From Butyricimonas sp. Marseille-P3923 (GTDB lineage: Bacteria > Bacteroidota > Bacteroidia > Bacteroidales > Marinifilaceae): a stretch of DNA of 64,000 nt. The notes under the pieces are model-generated. The model worked only from the letters and a program-made list of their open reading frames with translations, did no database searches and was not told the origin of the DNA. Positions 44,766 to 53,186 of the stretch are shown here, in pieces (positions within the stretch are counted from its first letter, which is position 1; the number at the start of each line of letters is the position of its first letter). The DNA lies in NCBI RefSeq assembly GCF_900184685.1, contig NZ_FXXL01000003.1, positions 186,001 through 250,000 of the forward strand, in the 5' to 3' direction. Both the position numbers and the translations under genes were made by a program.

Positions 44766-44952
44766 TATATAAACAATATATATTTAGTTAATAGACATTG
44801 TGCTCCCTTTGACGTGTTGCTGTTTCTTTGTTCTGTCATTCTGGATGAAGCGAAGAATGTTATATGAAATTCGCGTGAGGGGTGGTCGTTTGGGGGGTGT
44901 TTTTCTTTTAAAATGTATTTTATTTGATTTTTGATATAAAAAATAGGGGGTG

Positions 44953-44985
44953 TTCGTGTAAAATAATGGATATTTTGTATATTTG
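44953..44985 (+). promoter_or_regulatory. Probable promoter of type III glutamine synthetase
   Basis: TATATTTG at 44978-44985 is a perfect Bacteroidetes -7 element (TAnnTTTG). The -33 region is only weakly TTTG-like (TTCG around 44953). The start codon lies about 40 bp downstream. Confidence 0.55.
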
Positions 44986-45024
44986 CCCCGATAAAAATAG
45001 GGCTCATTCTAAAAATACAAATTT

Positions 45025-47205
45025 ATGGCAAAATTCAGATTCTTAGCTTTGCAGGAAATCACCCGTCGTAAACCCGTGGAACGCGGGGAATTACCCCGGT
45101 GTTCTGCTGTTTTTGGCGAAAGCGTGTTTTCGATGGACAAGATGAGGCATTATCTTTCGATCGAGGCTTACAAGAAGTTGGAGAGGGCGATGGTGGAGGG
45201 AAGTGTCATTGATCGGGGATTGGCGGATCAAGTGGCTTCGGCGATGAAGGCATGGGCGGTAGAAAGAGGGGTTACTCATTACACGCATTGGTTTCATCCC
45301 TTGAATGGTGCGACGGCGGAGAAACACGATTCTTTTATTGATTTGTTGCCGGACGGTGACGTGATCGAGTGCTTTGACGGGCGATTACTGGTGCAGCAGG
45401 AACCCGATGCATCCAGTTTCCCGAACGGGGGGATTCGCAACACGTTCGAGGCGCGCGGTTACACGGCGTGGGACCCGGCTTCTCCGGCTTTTATTAATAA
45501 TCGCACGTTGTGTATCCCGACCGTGTTCGTGGCGTACACGGGGGAGGCGCTTGATTTCAAGACTCCTTTGTTGAAGGCGTTGGCGTTGATTGACCGGGCG
45601 GCGGTGGATATTTGCCAGTATTTCGACAAGGACGTGAAGCGGGTTTTAGCCACGTTGGGCTGGGAACAGGAATACTTTTTGGTAGATGAGGCTTTGTATA
45701 ATGCCCGTCCCGATTTGAAGTTGTGCGGGCGGACGTTGATGGGACATTCCTCGGCGAAGGATCAGCAGTTGGAAGACCAGTATTTCGGCTCTATCCCGGC
45801 ACGGGTGACCGCTTTTATGGACGAGCTGGAACACGAGTGTCATTGTCTTGGCATCCCGATTAAAACACGTCATAACGAGGTGGCACCGAATCAGTTCGAG
45901 TGTGCCCCGATCTTCGAGGAGGCGAATCTGGCGGTGGATCACAACCAGTTGCTGATGTCCACGATGAAGCGGGTGGCACGGCGTCATAATTTCCGCGTGC
46001 TTTTGCACGAGAAGCCGTACAAGGGGGTGAACGGTTCCGGGAAGCATAATAATTGGTCGTTGATGACCGACACGGGGGTGAATTTGTTATCCCCGGGCAA
46101 GAACCCGAAATCGAATATGCAGTTTTTGGTTTTCTTGGTGTCGACGATCAGGGCGGTATACGAGCATGGCGATTTGTTGAAAGCCTCTATCGTTTCGTTG
46201 GGTAATGAGGCCCGCTTGGGTGGGGACGAGGCTCCTCCCGTGATTATGTCTGTTTTTCTCGGTAATTATCTTTCCGGGGTATTGGACGAGTTGGTGGAGA
46301 AAGTGAGCGACCGGAAAATGAGCCCGGACGAGAAGACGGAATTGAAGTTGAACGTGGGCAAGATCCCGGAAATCATGCTGGATAACACGGATCGTAATCG
46401 TACTTCTCCTTTCGCCTTTACCGGGAATCGGTTTGAATTTCGGGCGGTGGGTTCTTCTGCCAATTGCGGGGGACCGATGATCGCGCTGAACGCAGCGGTG
46501 GCTGAACAGTTGATTCATTTCAAACAAGAAACGGATGCCTTGATAGACAAGGGGGTGAAGAAGGATGAAGCGATATTTCAAGTGCTGCGTAAATATATTA
46601 TCGAGTCGAAACTCGTGCGTTTCGAGGGGAACGGGTACAGCAAGGAGTGGAAAGAGGAAGCGGAGCGTCGCGGCCTGTCGACGGAGGTCGATTGCGTGCC
46701 CGCGCTGAAGGCTTATTGCTCGGGGAAGGCAAAACGATTGCTGGTGGACAGCGGTATCCTGAGTGAACGGGAGTTGAAGGCGCGGTTCGAGATCAAGAAC
46801 GAGATATACTTGAAGAAGTTGCAGATCGAATCGCGGGTATTGGGTGATTTGGTTTTAAATCACGTGATCCCGACGGCTATTTCGTACCAGAACACGTTGT
46901 TGACGAACGTGACTTCTTTGAAGGCCATTTTGCCGGATTACGAGCAGGTGGCTGATGTGCAGATTGACGAGATTCGTACTATTTCCCATCATATCCGGGA
47001 GCTCCAGAAGATGGTGTCGGACATGACTGAGGCGCGTAAACAAGCTAACACGATCTCCGACGAGGTGAAACGTGCCGAGGAGTACACGATAAACGTGCGT
47101 CCCTACTTGGAAAAAATCCGTTATCACGTGGATAAGTTGGAGTTGCTTGTAGATGATGAGATTTGGCCGTTGCCGAAATACCGGGAATTGCTGTTCTCTC
47201 GTTGA
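45025..47205 (+). CDS. glnN: Type III glutamine synthetase (GlnN type)
   Basis: ATP-dependent ligation of ammonia to glutamate; large type III enzymes are the main glutamine synthetases in Bacteroides and relatives. The 726-residue length and features are those of the type: an N-terminal extension, THYTHWFHPLNG, GWEQEYFLVD as part of the metal site, KTRHNEVAPNQFE, KGVNGSGKHNNWS and NRTSPFAFTGNRFEFR. A long palindromic repeat block between it and the convergent META lipoprotein probably ends transcription of both. Confidence 0.96.
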   Translation: MAKFRFLALQEITRRKPVERGELPRCSAVFGESVFSMDKMRHYLSIEAYKKLERAMVEGSVIDRGLADQVASAMKAWAVERGVTHYTHWFHPLNGATAEKHDSFIDLLPDGDVIECFDGRLLVQQEPDASSFPNGGIRNTFEARGYTAWDPASPAFINNRTLCIPTVFVAYTGEALDFKTPLLKALALIDRAAVDICQYFDKDVKRVLATLGWEQEYFLVDEALYNARPDLKLCGRTLMGHSSAKDQQLEDQYFGSIPARVTAFMDELEHECHCLGIPIKTRHNEVAPNQFECAPIFEEANLAVDHNQLLMSTMKRVARRHNFRVLLHEKPYKGVNGSGKHNNWSLMTDTGVNLLSPGKNPKSNMQFLVFLVSTIRAVYEHGDLLKASIVSLGNEARLGGDEAPPVIMSVFLGNYLSGVLDELVEKVSDRKMSPDEKTELKLNVGKIPEIMLDNTDRNRTSPFAFTGNRFEFRAVGSSANCGGPMIALNAAVAEQLIHFKQETDALIDKGVKKDEAIFQVLRKYIIESKLVRFEGNGYSKEWKEEAERRGLSTEVDCVPALKAYCSGKAKRLLVDSGILSERELKARFEIKNEIYLKKLQIESRVLGDLVLNHVIPTAISYQNTLLTNVTSLKAILPDYEQVADVQIDEIRTISHHIRELQKMVSDMTEARKQANTISDEVKRAEEYTINVRPYLEKIRYHVDKLELLVDDEIWPLPKYRELLFSR

Positions 47206-47209
47206 GAAT

Positions 47210-47289
47210 GAGTTTATAAGGTTTGTAAAGTTTATAAGGTTCATAAAGTAACTTTACAAACTTTATGAACCTTACAAACTTTATAAACT
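47210..47289. repeat. Palindromic TTTATAAAG/TTCATAAAG repeat block
   Basis: Tandem 9-nt-like units (GTTTATAAG, GTTTGTAAA, GTTCATAAA) are followed by their complement (TTTACAAAC, TTTATGAAC, CTTACAAAC, TTTATAAAC), giving a stem of about 38 bp between convergent genes. Related units occur at 50720-50879. Confidence 0.8.
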
Positions 47290-48308
47290 TATTTCTTCTT
47301 TTCCTGTAAATTCAGTACTTTCCCGTCGGGAAGGGTGAGTTTTGCTTCGGTTCCTTTGCCGATGAGGCTTACGTTATCTTTCTCGTAACGGTAACCGGAA
47401 GCCATTACTTGTTGCGGTAACTCGTAAGTTTGCTCGTCGAGGGTAACCACGGCAAGTTCTTCGTTCGGGTAAAAGGTTACATTTACTTGGTAGAGCATTT
47501 TGGTTTTGCCGTCACCTCCTTGAAATACGGCGTTGATGACGCTATTCGGGGTTTCCGTGTAAAGGGTTTGCGCCCGTTGCTCGATAATCCATTGTCCGTT
47601 TACTTGGCGTACATTGTAAGTGTCGTCATCTTCCACGTTCCACGCGTATCCGCCATTCGGGAGGCTGCGTCTGTCAAGGACGGGGTGATTCTCCACGTTC
47701 GGGAGGAATACTTCCACTTGCGCGGAGTCAGCCGAGAACACGATAAAAGCGGAAGTCGCGGCTTCCGGATCATTCACCGGATTCATGCGAACCCCCTTTT
47801 CAAACAATCGGATGCAGTCTTTTTTCACTTCAGACCAAGTGAAGCCGGCAGCAGCGTTACACCCGTGATTGTCGTTGGCCACGCCTACTTTAGGATCGGC
47901 TTTCGTGAATACCAGAGTCATTTTTTTATCCTTGTCGGTGAACTTCAGTTCTCCGTTTTCCACGGAATAAGAGGTCATGGCGGCGAGAGCCTTCACGAAT
48001 TGATCCTCGAACTTCAAGTCGGGGCAGGCCATCATGGTCATACCTCCCGGTTCCAGTTTGATGGTGTTGCCCTCGGTAGAATACCTTCCGAAGAAACGGT
48101 TACACCCGGCGAAACCGTACATGGTATTGGTGTCCGTGAGGATGATGGTTGGAACTCTTTGAGAAAGGGCTACTTTCTCGTTGTTGTTTGTCATTTCTTT
48201 CAGTTGCCACTCGTTGGCGGTCAACGCCGCCTTGTTGCCCGTGTTGCTTTTGCATCCCGCGAAGGCGAAAACCGTGGCGATCATCATTAAAATTGTTGTT
48301 CTTCTCAT
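47289..48308 (-). CDS. META-domain lipoprotein with C-terminal MliC-like domain
   Basis: A lipoprotein (lipobox FAFAGC) of 339 aa. The first domain (about 30-135) is META/HslJ-like, with NEWQLKEM, GFAGCNRFFGRY and MTMMACPD. A middle domain (about 145-270) starts with GCNAAAGFTWSEVKKDC and is not assigned. The last 70 residues resemble the MliC C-type lysozyme-inhibitor domain (NVTFYPNEELAVVTL, MASGYRYEKDNVSLIGKG). This suggests an envelope-stress or host-lysozyme-resistance protein, by inference from domains. Confidence 0.82.
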   Translation of the reverse strand: MRRTTILMMIATVFAFAGCKSNTGNKAALTANEWQLKEMTNNNEKVALSQRVPTIILTDTNTMYGFAGCNRFFGRYSTEGNTIKLEPGGMTMMACPDLKFEDQFVKALAAMTSYSVENGELKFTDKDKKMTLVFTKADPKVGVANDNHGCNAAAGFTWSEVKKDCIRLFEKGVRMNPVNDPEAATSAFIVFSADSAQVEVFLPNVENHPVLDRRSLPNGGYAWNVEDDDTYNVRQVNGQWIIEQRAQTLYTETPNSVINAVFQGGDGKTKMLYQVNVTFYPNEELAVVTLDEQTYELPQQVMASGYRYEKDNVSLIGKGTEAKLTLPDGKVLNLQEKKK

Positions 48309-48378
48309 GTGTGTGTTATTTTTACGCGAATATACGTAGAGAAAATATAAAAGTTTAGGGATAACGGGAAAAGATTTA

Positions 48379-48413
48379 CCGGATACCGATGCTATTGAAA
48401 CATTGGTATCCGG
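48379..48413. terminator. Hairpin after GH3 gene
   Basis: CCGGATACCGATG and CATTGGTATCCGG, 13-bp arms with one mismatch; read leftwards it is followed by TAAATCTTTTCCC, a weak T-tract. Confidence 0.5.
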
Positions 48414-48461
48414 TTAAGCGATTCTTTGTTTTGCACTTTCACACCCCGGGTATGATGGTTA

Positions 48462-49961
48462 TCACATTTTAAGCAATTCTTCGATATGCGTGCGGTCGTT
48501 CCATAATTGGGGTATTTTATTTTGTCCGCCGAGTTTGCCTTTTTCTTTTAGCCAGTCGATGAAAAGGTTCGGACGGGCGACGTGAAGAATAAGGCGTTGG
48601 AGTGACAGGAGGCGCTTGGCCTCGTAGTCGGAGTTCACGCGTTGAAGTTCTTTGTCAAGCATGTCGGCGAAAGTTTCCGGGTCGGAGGGAGGGGTTCCGA
48701 ATTCGATGATCCACTCGTGGGCACCTTTTTTGTTCTCGTTCATGAAGACCGGGGCCGCAGTGAAATGGAGTACGGTGGCTCCGGTTTGTTCGCAAGCCCG
48801 GTTTAAAGCCGCGATAGCGTTGTCGATGATTAATTCTTCCCCGAAAGCGTTGATAAACAGTTTTGTGCGTCCGGTAATCTTGAATTTGTAGGGGCGGGTG
48901 GAGGTGAACTGAACGGTGTCGCCGATCATGTAGCGCCACAGTCCGCCGTTGGTGGAAATGACGATGGCGTAGTTGACGCCGGTTTCTACTTCTTCCAGCA
49001 GGAGCGCTTTCGGGCGGGATTTGCCCAGTTCGCTCATGGGTACGAACTCGTAATACACGCCGTAGTCGAGCATGAGTAGCATCGACGGGTCGGAGGGATC
49101 GTCTTGTAGTCCGAAAAAGCCCTCTGAGGCGTTGTATGTTTCGAGATATTTCATCTTCGGGTCGGGCAACAGGCGTTTGTACTGTTCCCGGTAGGGGGTG
49201 AAATTGATACCGCCGTGTATGAATAGTTCAAGGTTAGGCCATACCTCGTGGAGGTTGTCTTTGCCCGTGCGTTCGAGAATACGGTTGATGAGCGTGAGAA
49301 ACCACGAGGGTACGCCCGCCAGACTGCGCACGTCTTCCTTGATGGTGGTTTCGCATATCTTTTCTATTTTCTCTTCCCAGTCGCCCATGAGCATGATGGA
49401 TTGGTCGGGTGTCTTCATCATGTTTGCCCAGAAAGGCGTGTTCGAGATCAGGATGGCGGAGAGATCTCCGTAGCGGCAGTTGTTGTTTGTTTTGGAAATC
49501 TCACTGCTGCCGCCGAGAGCGAGAGTCTTCCCGTTGAATGCTTGAGCGTCGGGATAGAGGTTGTTGAAGATGGCTATCACGTCTTTGCCGCCCCGGAAGT
49601 GACATTCTTCCAGTGAAGTTTTACTCACGGGTATGAATTTGCTTTTGGCGGCGGTCGTCCCGGACGATTTGGCAAACCACGTGATGGGTTCCGGCCACAA
49701 GAGGTTTTGTTCCCCGTTCATCAGACGCTCGGAATAGGGAGCCAGTTCCTCGTAATGGATGATGGGTAACCGTTCCCGGTATTGTTCGGCAGTGAGGATG
49801 GAGGCAAAATCGTACTTCTGCCCGTATTCGGTGGTCGCGGCAGCGCGGAGTAATTCATCCAGCGTGTCACGTTGCACCTGCACGGGATTCGTTTTGAAGT
49901 ACTCTATTTGCGTCAGTCGCTTGGACGAGAACATGGATATGATGGAGTTGATGATTGGCAT
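48462..49961 (-). CDS. GH3-family adenylate-forming protein
   Basis: A bacterial member of the GH3 family, whose plant proteins conjugate amino acids to hormones such as auxin through acyl-adenylates. The ATP-binding motif is FAKSSGTTAAKSKFIPVS, followed by an HGGINFTPYREQY segment and a C-terminal domain of the family. The 499-residue length is normal. No pathway is evident: neighbours are an envelope lipoprotein and rnhB. Substrate unknown. Confidence 0.9.
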   Translation of the reverse strand: MPIINSIISMFSSKRLTQIEYFKTNPVQVQRDTLDELLRAAATTEYGQKYDFASILTAEQYRERLPIIHYEELAPYSERLMNGEQNLLWPEPITWFAKSSGTTAAKSKFIPVSKTSLEECHFRGGKDVIAIFNNLYPDAQAFNGKTLALGGSSEISKTNNNCRYGDLSAILISNTPFWANMMKTPDQSIMLMGDWEEKIEKICETTIKEDVRSLAGVPSWFLTLINRILERTGKDNLHEVWPNLELFIHGGINFTPYREQYKRLLPDPKMKYLETYNASEGFFGLQDDPSDPSMLLMLDYGVYYEFVPMSELGKSRPKALLLEEVETGVNYAIVISTNGGLWRYMIGDTVQFTSTRPYKFKITGRTKLFINAFGEELIIDNAIAALNRACEQTGATVLHFTAAPVFMNENKKGAHEWIIEFGTPPSDPETFADMLDKELQRVNSDYEAKRLLSLQRLILHVARPNLFIDWLKEKGKLGGQNKIPQLWNDRTHIEELLKM

Positions 49962-49967
49962 ATTGTA

Positions 49968-50068
49968 GATTTTAGATTTCTTGATTTATGATTTTGGATT
50001 AGATAATACCTTCCAGTTGATGAATGCTGTTTTTAATCGTAAATCGTAATTCATAAATCTTAAATATT
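49968..50068. repeat. AT repeats (type B) between GH3 gene and rnhB
   Basis: AGATTTTAGATTT, GATTTATGATTTTGG and then AATCGTAAATCGTAATTC, AAATCTTAAAT. Same style at 10899-10926, 41104-41141, 44508-44527, 51438-51470, 52648-52676 and 57090-57112. Confidence 0.6.
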
Positions 50069-50665
50069 AAAGTCTAGAGTTAGCTGGGGATCAAGCAGGG
50101 TGAAGCTGCGACGATGGAACGGGGTGATACCGTGTGTTGCGATGCCTTCCCGGTGTTTCTTGGTGGGGTAGCCCTTGTTACTTGCCCAGTCGTACACGGG
50201 GTAGCGCTCGTGCAATTGTTGCATGTACTCGTCCCGGTGAGTCTTCGCAAGTATCGAGGCGGCAGCGATTGCCATGTATTTGCCGTCACCTTTGATTATG
50301 CAATGATGTTCGATGTTCCCGTAAGGTTTGAAACGGTTGCCGTCCACGAGAATGTGCTGGGGGGTGACGCTCAATTGAGCCAATGCCCGGTGCATTCCCT
50401 CGATGGACGCGTTGAGGATGTTTATTTTGTCTATTTCCTCGTTGTCCACGGCGGCGACTGCCCACGCGAGAGCCTCCCGCTCGATGATTATTCTTAATTC
50501 GTCCCGTTTTTTTTCGGAGAGTTGTTTCGAGTCATTGAGCATTTCGTTGGAAAAGTTTTCCGGTAGAATGACTGCCGCGGCGAAGACGGGACCCGCCAGA
50601 CAACCTCTTCCAGCCTCGTCACAACCGGCTTCTATTTTGTCCGAATAGTATTTTAATGTCAGCAT
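50060..50665 (-). CDS. rnhB: RnhB, ribonuclease HII
   Basis: Cleaves RNA of RNA-DNA hybrids and single ribonucleotides in DNA. The active-site block is GCDEAGRGCLAGPV near the N-terminus (Asp-Glu), with a later VDGNRFKP and ASILAKTHRDEYM. ATG 50665 (201 aa) is chosen because family members begin just before this block; the frame is open 17 codons further up. Confidence 0.95.
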   Translation of the reverse strand: MLTLKYYSDKIEAGCDEAGRGCLAGPVFAAAVILPENFSNEMLNDSKQLSEKKRDELRIIIEREALAWAVAAVDNEEIDKINILNASIEGMHRALAQLSVTPQHILVDGNRFKPYGNIEHHCIIKGDGKYMAIAAASILAKTHRDEYMQQLHERYPVYDWASNKGYPTKKHREGIATHGITPFHRRSFTLLDPQLTLDFNI

Positions 50666-50981
50666 ACAGTAATCTAAAAGTTTAAGGCTACAAGTAGCGT
50701 TCGGGCAAATATACAAATAAAGTTCATAAGTCGGTTTATAAAGTTGAGCTTTCGGCTCCTAAAGTTTATAAAGTAACGGGCATCCTTCGGATAAGGTTTG
50801 CTGGCAGCTATGCTGCCGTGGACAAAGCGCCTGCTAGGGTCCATAAACCTTATGAACTTTATGGACTTTATAAACTTTTAACAAACAGGGCGAAAAGCGT
50901 TTTGACGCATTCGCCCTGTTGCAAATGACAATTTGCAAACTTTTCCTATATTCGCGGGTAAATAAGGTTAAATCAGGAAAG
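50666..50981. other. Divergent gap with composite palindrome
   Basis: 316 bp between rnhB and the DUF4268 gene, mostly occupied by the structured repeat at 50720-50879. The remaining bases near 50920-50980 should hold the promoter of the DUF4268 gene. Confidence 0.6.
50720..50879. repeat. 160-bp composite palindromic element
   Basis: Outer 12-bp exact inverted repeat AAAGTTCATAAG (50720-50731) / CTTATGAACTTT (50849-50860), with further TTTATAAAGT / ACTTTATAAA units, around a GC-richer core with small hairpins (GGCAGC-TAT-GCTGCC). Units resemble the repeat at 47210-47289, but this copy is between divergent genes, so it is not simply a terminator. Confidence 0.7.
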
Positions 50982-51446
50982 ATGTTCACGAAAGAGGAAG
51001 CGAAAGAGATTCGGGTGAAATTCTGGGAGGGCTTCAAGCGTTATTGCAAGCGGAAGCATATTTACCGGAAGTGGGTACTGACGGGGGTGAAAATCCCGTC
51101 GGTACAACTGAAGTTTTATGTCGATAGGGAAAAGGCTTTGGTGTTATTCCAGATTGACCACAGGAACGAGTTGCGTCGGTTCGAGGTGTACGAGTGTATG
51201 TTGTCATATCAAACTCTGTTTCGGGCGGAATGCGGCGAAGAGTTGAAATGGGAAGAGGAGTACACCGGAGTCGAGGGACAGAAGGTGAGTGCTATTTATT
51301 TCGAGTTGTCGGGGGTGAATCTTTACCGGACGGAAGATCATGAACGGATATACGCTTTCTTTGCGGAGAAGATGCCCTTGCTGGAAGATCTTTATTACGA
51401 GTACCGGGATTTGATTAACGAGAGGTTGAAGGATTCGAGATTTTAG
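50982..51446 (+). CDS. DUF4268 domain protein
   Basis: A protein of 154 aa, acidic-basic mixed and without signal peptide. The sequence FTKEEAKEIRVKFWEGFKRY at the start and LEDLYYEYRDLINERL at the end fits DUF4268 proteins of Bacteroidetes. That domain is also found fused to restriction-like proteins elsewhere, but function is unknown. ATG 50982 has AGGAAAG upstream. The aminotransferase follows 29 bp later. Confidence 0.8.
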   Translation: MFTKEEAKEIRVKFWEGFKRYCKRKHIYRKWVLTGVKIPSVQLKFYVDREKALVLFQIDHRNELRRFEVYECMLSYQTLFRAECGEELKWEEEYTGVEGQKVSAIYFELSGVNLYRTEDHERIYAFFAEKMPLLEDLYYEYRDLINERLKDSRF

Positions 51447-51475
51447 ATTTACGATTGAAGGATTTAAGAAATAAT

Positions 51476-52588
51476 ATGACAATGAAAATCAACAAGAGTG
51501 GGGCGGTGCTTTCCCGTATAGTACAGTTGGGCGAGACGCTGAAAGAGCTTTCCCGGAAGAACGGGAAGGAGTATTTACCGTTGAACAGGGGTGTGAATCA
51601 AGTGGTAAATATCGACTTGACGGAAGTCGTGAAAGGTATTGATTTCAATTCGCCGGAAATACAGGTGTACCCGCATGGTGCCGGGCGACCGGAGTTGCGG
51701 GCGGCGATAAACGATGAGTTTTTCATGGGGAAGTCTTCCCCGGATAATATATTGATTACGGCGGGCGGAATGCATGCGCTTGATCTGGTGGCGCAGACGG
51801 TAAATATCGGACGGTTGTATCTGCCGACTTATTACTGGGGGTGTTATTTCAAGATGTTGAAGATTCGCGGTATCGAGAGTGTGGGGTATGATAATCAGTC
51901 CGATTTGACGGGAATGATTGACGAGTTACGGGGAAATGCCGTGTTGATCAGTGATCCGAGTAATCCGCTTGGCGATAAGCACGACGACGGGGAGCAATTG
52001 GCTATTATCAGCGCGTTGAACGATGCAGGGGTGGTTGTGTTTCACGATTGCCCGTACCGCCGCCTGTACATGGATGCTACCGATGATTATTATACGAGGT
52101 TGATAAACATGGAGAACGTGATTATCACGGAGAGTTTCAGCAAGTCCGTGGGGTTAAGCGGGCAGCGGTTAGGTTTCGTGCATACTTGCAACAAGGAGTT
52201 GCACGACGAATTGGAAGTGCGCGTAATGTATAACACGAACGGGATTAACGGTTTCGCTCAGGAACTGGTGTTGCGTTTGTTGACAACACCGGAGGGACGT
52301 GCCGCCGTGACGGCTTTCAAGGAACGTACGACACGTGATATCGCCTTGAATATCGATTATTTGCGGGAGCGGGGTTTTCTTGCCGAAGAATTTTATCATG
52401 GAACGAGCCCGCGAGGTATTTTCGTTATCGTGAATCGTGGTGAACAGGAGTTAATGGATCATTACATCGGGGCGGTGGGACTTGATTTCTTCACGAAGAC
52501 AAAACAGGAGTACGCGAAGGGCTTTGCCCGGATTTGCGTGTCCGTGCCGCACGAGAAGCTCGTGAAGTACTTTAATGAAATTCAGTGA
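51476..52588 (+). CDS. PLP-dependent aminotransferase, class I/II
   Basis: A fold-type I aminotransferase of 370 aa. The PLP-binding Lys is in SFSKSVGLSGQRLG; upstream are TAGGMHALDLV, SDPSNPLGD (the Asn-Pro motif) and FHDCPYRR (the Asp contacting the pyridine ring). ATG 51476 is preferred over a TTG within the preceding AT repeat. It resembles aspartate aminotransferase-like enzymes; substrate unknown. The stop codon lies inside the left arm of a 24-bp perfect palindrome. Confidence 0.9.
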   Translation: MTMKINKSGAVLSRIVQLGETLKELSRKNGKEYLPLNRGVNQVVNIDLTEVVKGIDFNSPEIQVYPHGAGRPELRAAINDEFFMGKSSPDNILITAGGMHALDLVAQTVNIGRLYLPTYYWGCYFKMLKIRGIESVGYDNQSDLTGMIDELRGNAVLISDPSNPLGDKHDDGEQLAIISALNDAGVVVFHDCPYRRLYMDATDDYYTRLINMENVIITESFSKSVGLSGQRLGFVHTCNKELHDELEVRVMYNTNGINGFAQELVLRLLTTPEGRAAVTAFKERTTRDIALNIDYLRERGFLAEEFYHGTSPRGIFVIVNRGEQELMDHYIGAVGLDFFTKTKQEYAKGFARICVSVPHEKLVKYFNEIQ

Positions 52589-52646
52589 TTCCAGCCGCAC
52601 GGGGTGGTAATTTGCGTGTACGCCCCGTGCGGCTGGAATCACTGAA
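52581..52646. terminator. 24-bp perfect palindrome between convergent genes
   Basis: Left arm 52581-52604 and right arm 52623-52646 are exact complements (TTCAGTGATTCCAGCCGCAC plus GGGG) with an 18-nt loop. It contains the aminotransferase stop codon. No T-tract follows on either side, so a terminator role is likely but not certain. Confidence 0.6.
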
Positions 52647-52673
52647 TCGTCAATCATAAATCACTAAATCAAT

Positions 52674-53186
52674 TCAGTCTTCTTTCGTCAGCGTGAACTC
52701 CTTGTCGGCAAAGAGTTCCGCAAGTCCCGATATCTGTTTCAAACGTAGAAGTTCATCTTTATCCATACCGATGTTGCGGAGAATCCAGCTGTCGGACATG
52801 CCGGCTTTCGTGAGTTCTGTCACGATTTCGGTCATCAGTTCTATGCTGTGGGTGCCGCGGGCGCGATTGTGGCGGATGGTCGATGCCATACGGTTGGAAA
52901 TATCCTTGTCGATAACCACGACGGGGAGCATACCGTGTTCGCGCTCGTAGATGCGTTGCGAGGTTTTCATGACCTTGTAGCGATGGTAGCCGTCCACCAG
53001 CTCGTAGATGTCTTTTTCCGGGATGTAATAGCATACAACGGGCATAGTATAGCCATCTTCCCAGATGGAGAGTTCCAACAGGCTCATTTCCGGCGGGGCA
53101 ACTACGTTCGGGTTGTACGAGTTGGCGACGACTTTGTCGATGGGTACGGGTATTACCTTGTAAACGGGGCTGTTAAAGTTTTCCAT
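52674..53186 (-). CDS. IbrB-like ParB-domain protein
   Basis: A ParB/Srx-fold protein of 170 aa (KVVANSYNPNVV, then LVDGYHRYKVM, then HNRARGTHSIELM, a ParB-N-like pattern). Its ATG overlaps the preceding IbrA-like gene by 14 bp, the same partner order as E. coli IbrA-IbrB, which regulate immunoglobulin-binding eib genes. ParB-fold proteins can be CTP-dependent switches or nucleases; which applies here is not known. Confidence 0.85.
   Translation of the reverse strand: MENFNSPVYKVIPVPIDKVVANSYNPNVVAPPEMSLLELSIWEDGYTMPVVCYYIPEKDIYELVDGYHRYKVMKTSQRIYEREHGMLPVVVIDKDISNRMASTIRHNRARGTHSIELMTEIVTELTKAGMSDSWILRNIGMDKDELLRLKQISGLAELFADKEFTLTKED

Larger units (their letters stand above)
44410..45024. 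other. Gap between PAS kinase and glutamine synthetase
   Basis: About 615 bp. It holds a type B AT repeat near 44508-44527, a GC-richer hairpin (TAACCCGC ... GCGGGTA, about 44677-44704), a period-11 repeat that can form two competing hairpins (44706-44765), and the probable glutamine synthetase promoter (44953-44985). No gene recognised. Confidence 0.6.

Noticed and set aside
47430-48290. 286-codon plus-strand ORF opposite the META lipoprotein
   Set aside because: The minus-strand frame has a lipoprotein signal and two recognised domains; the plus frame has none.
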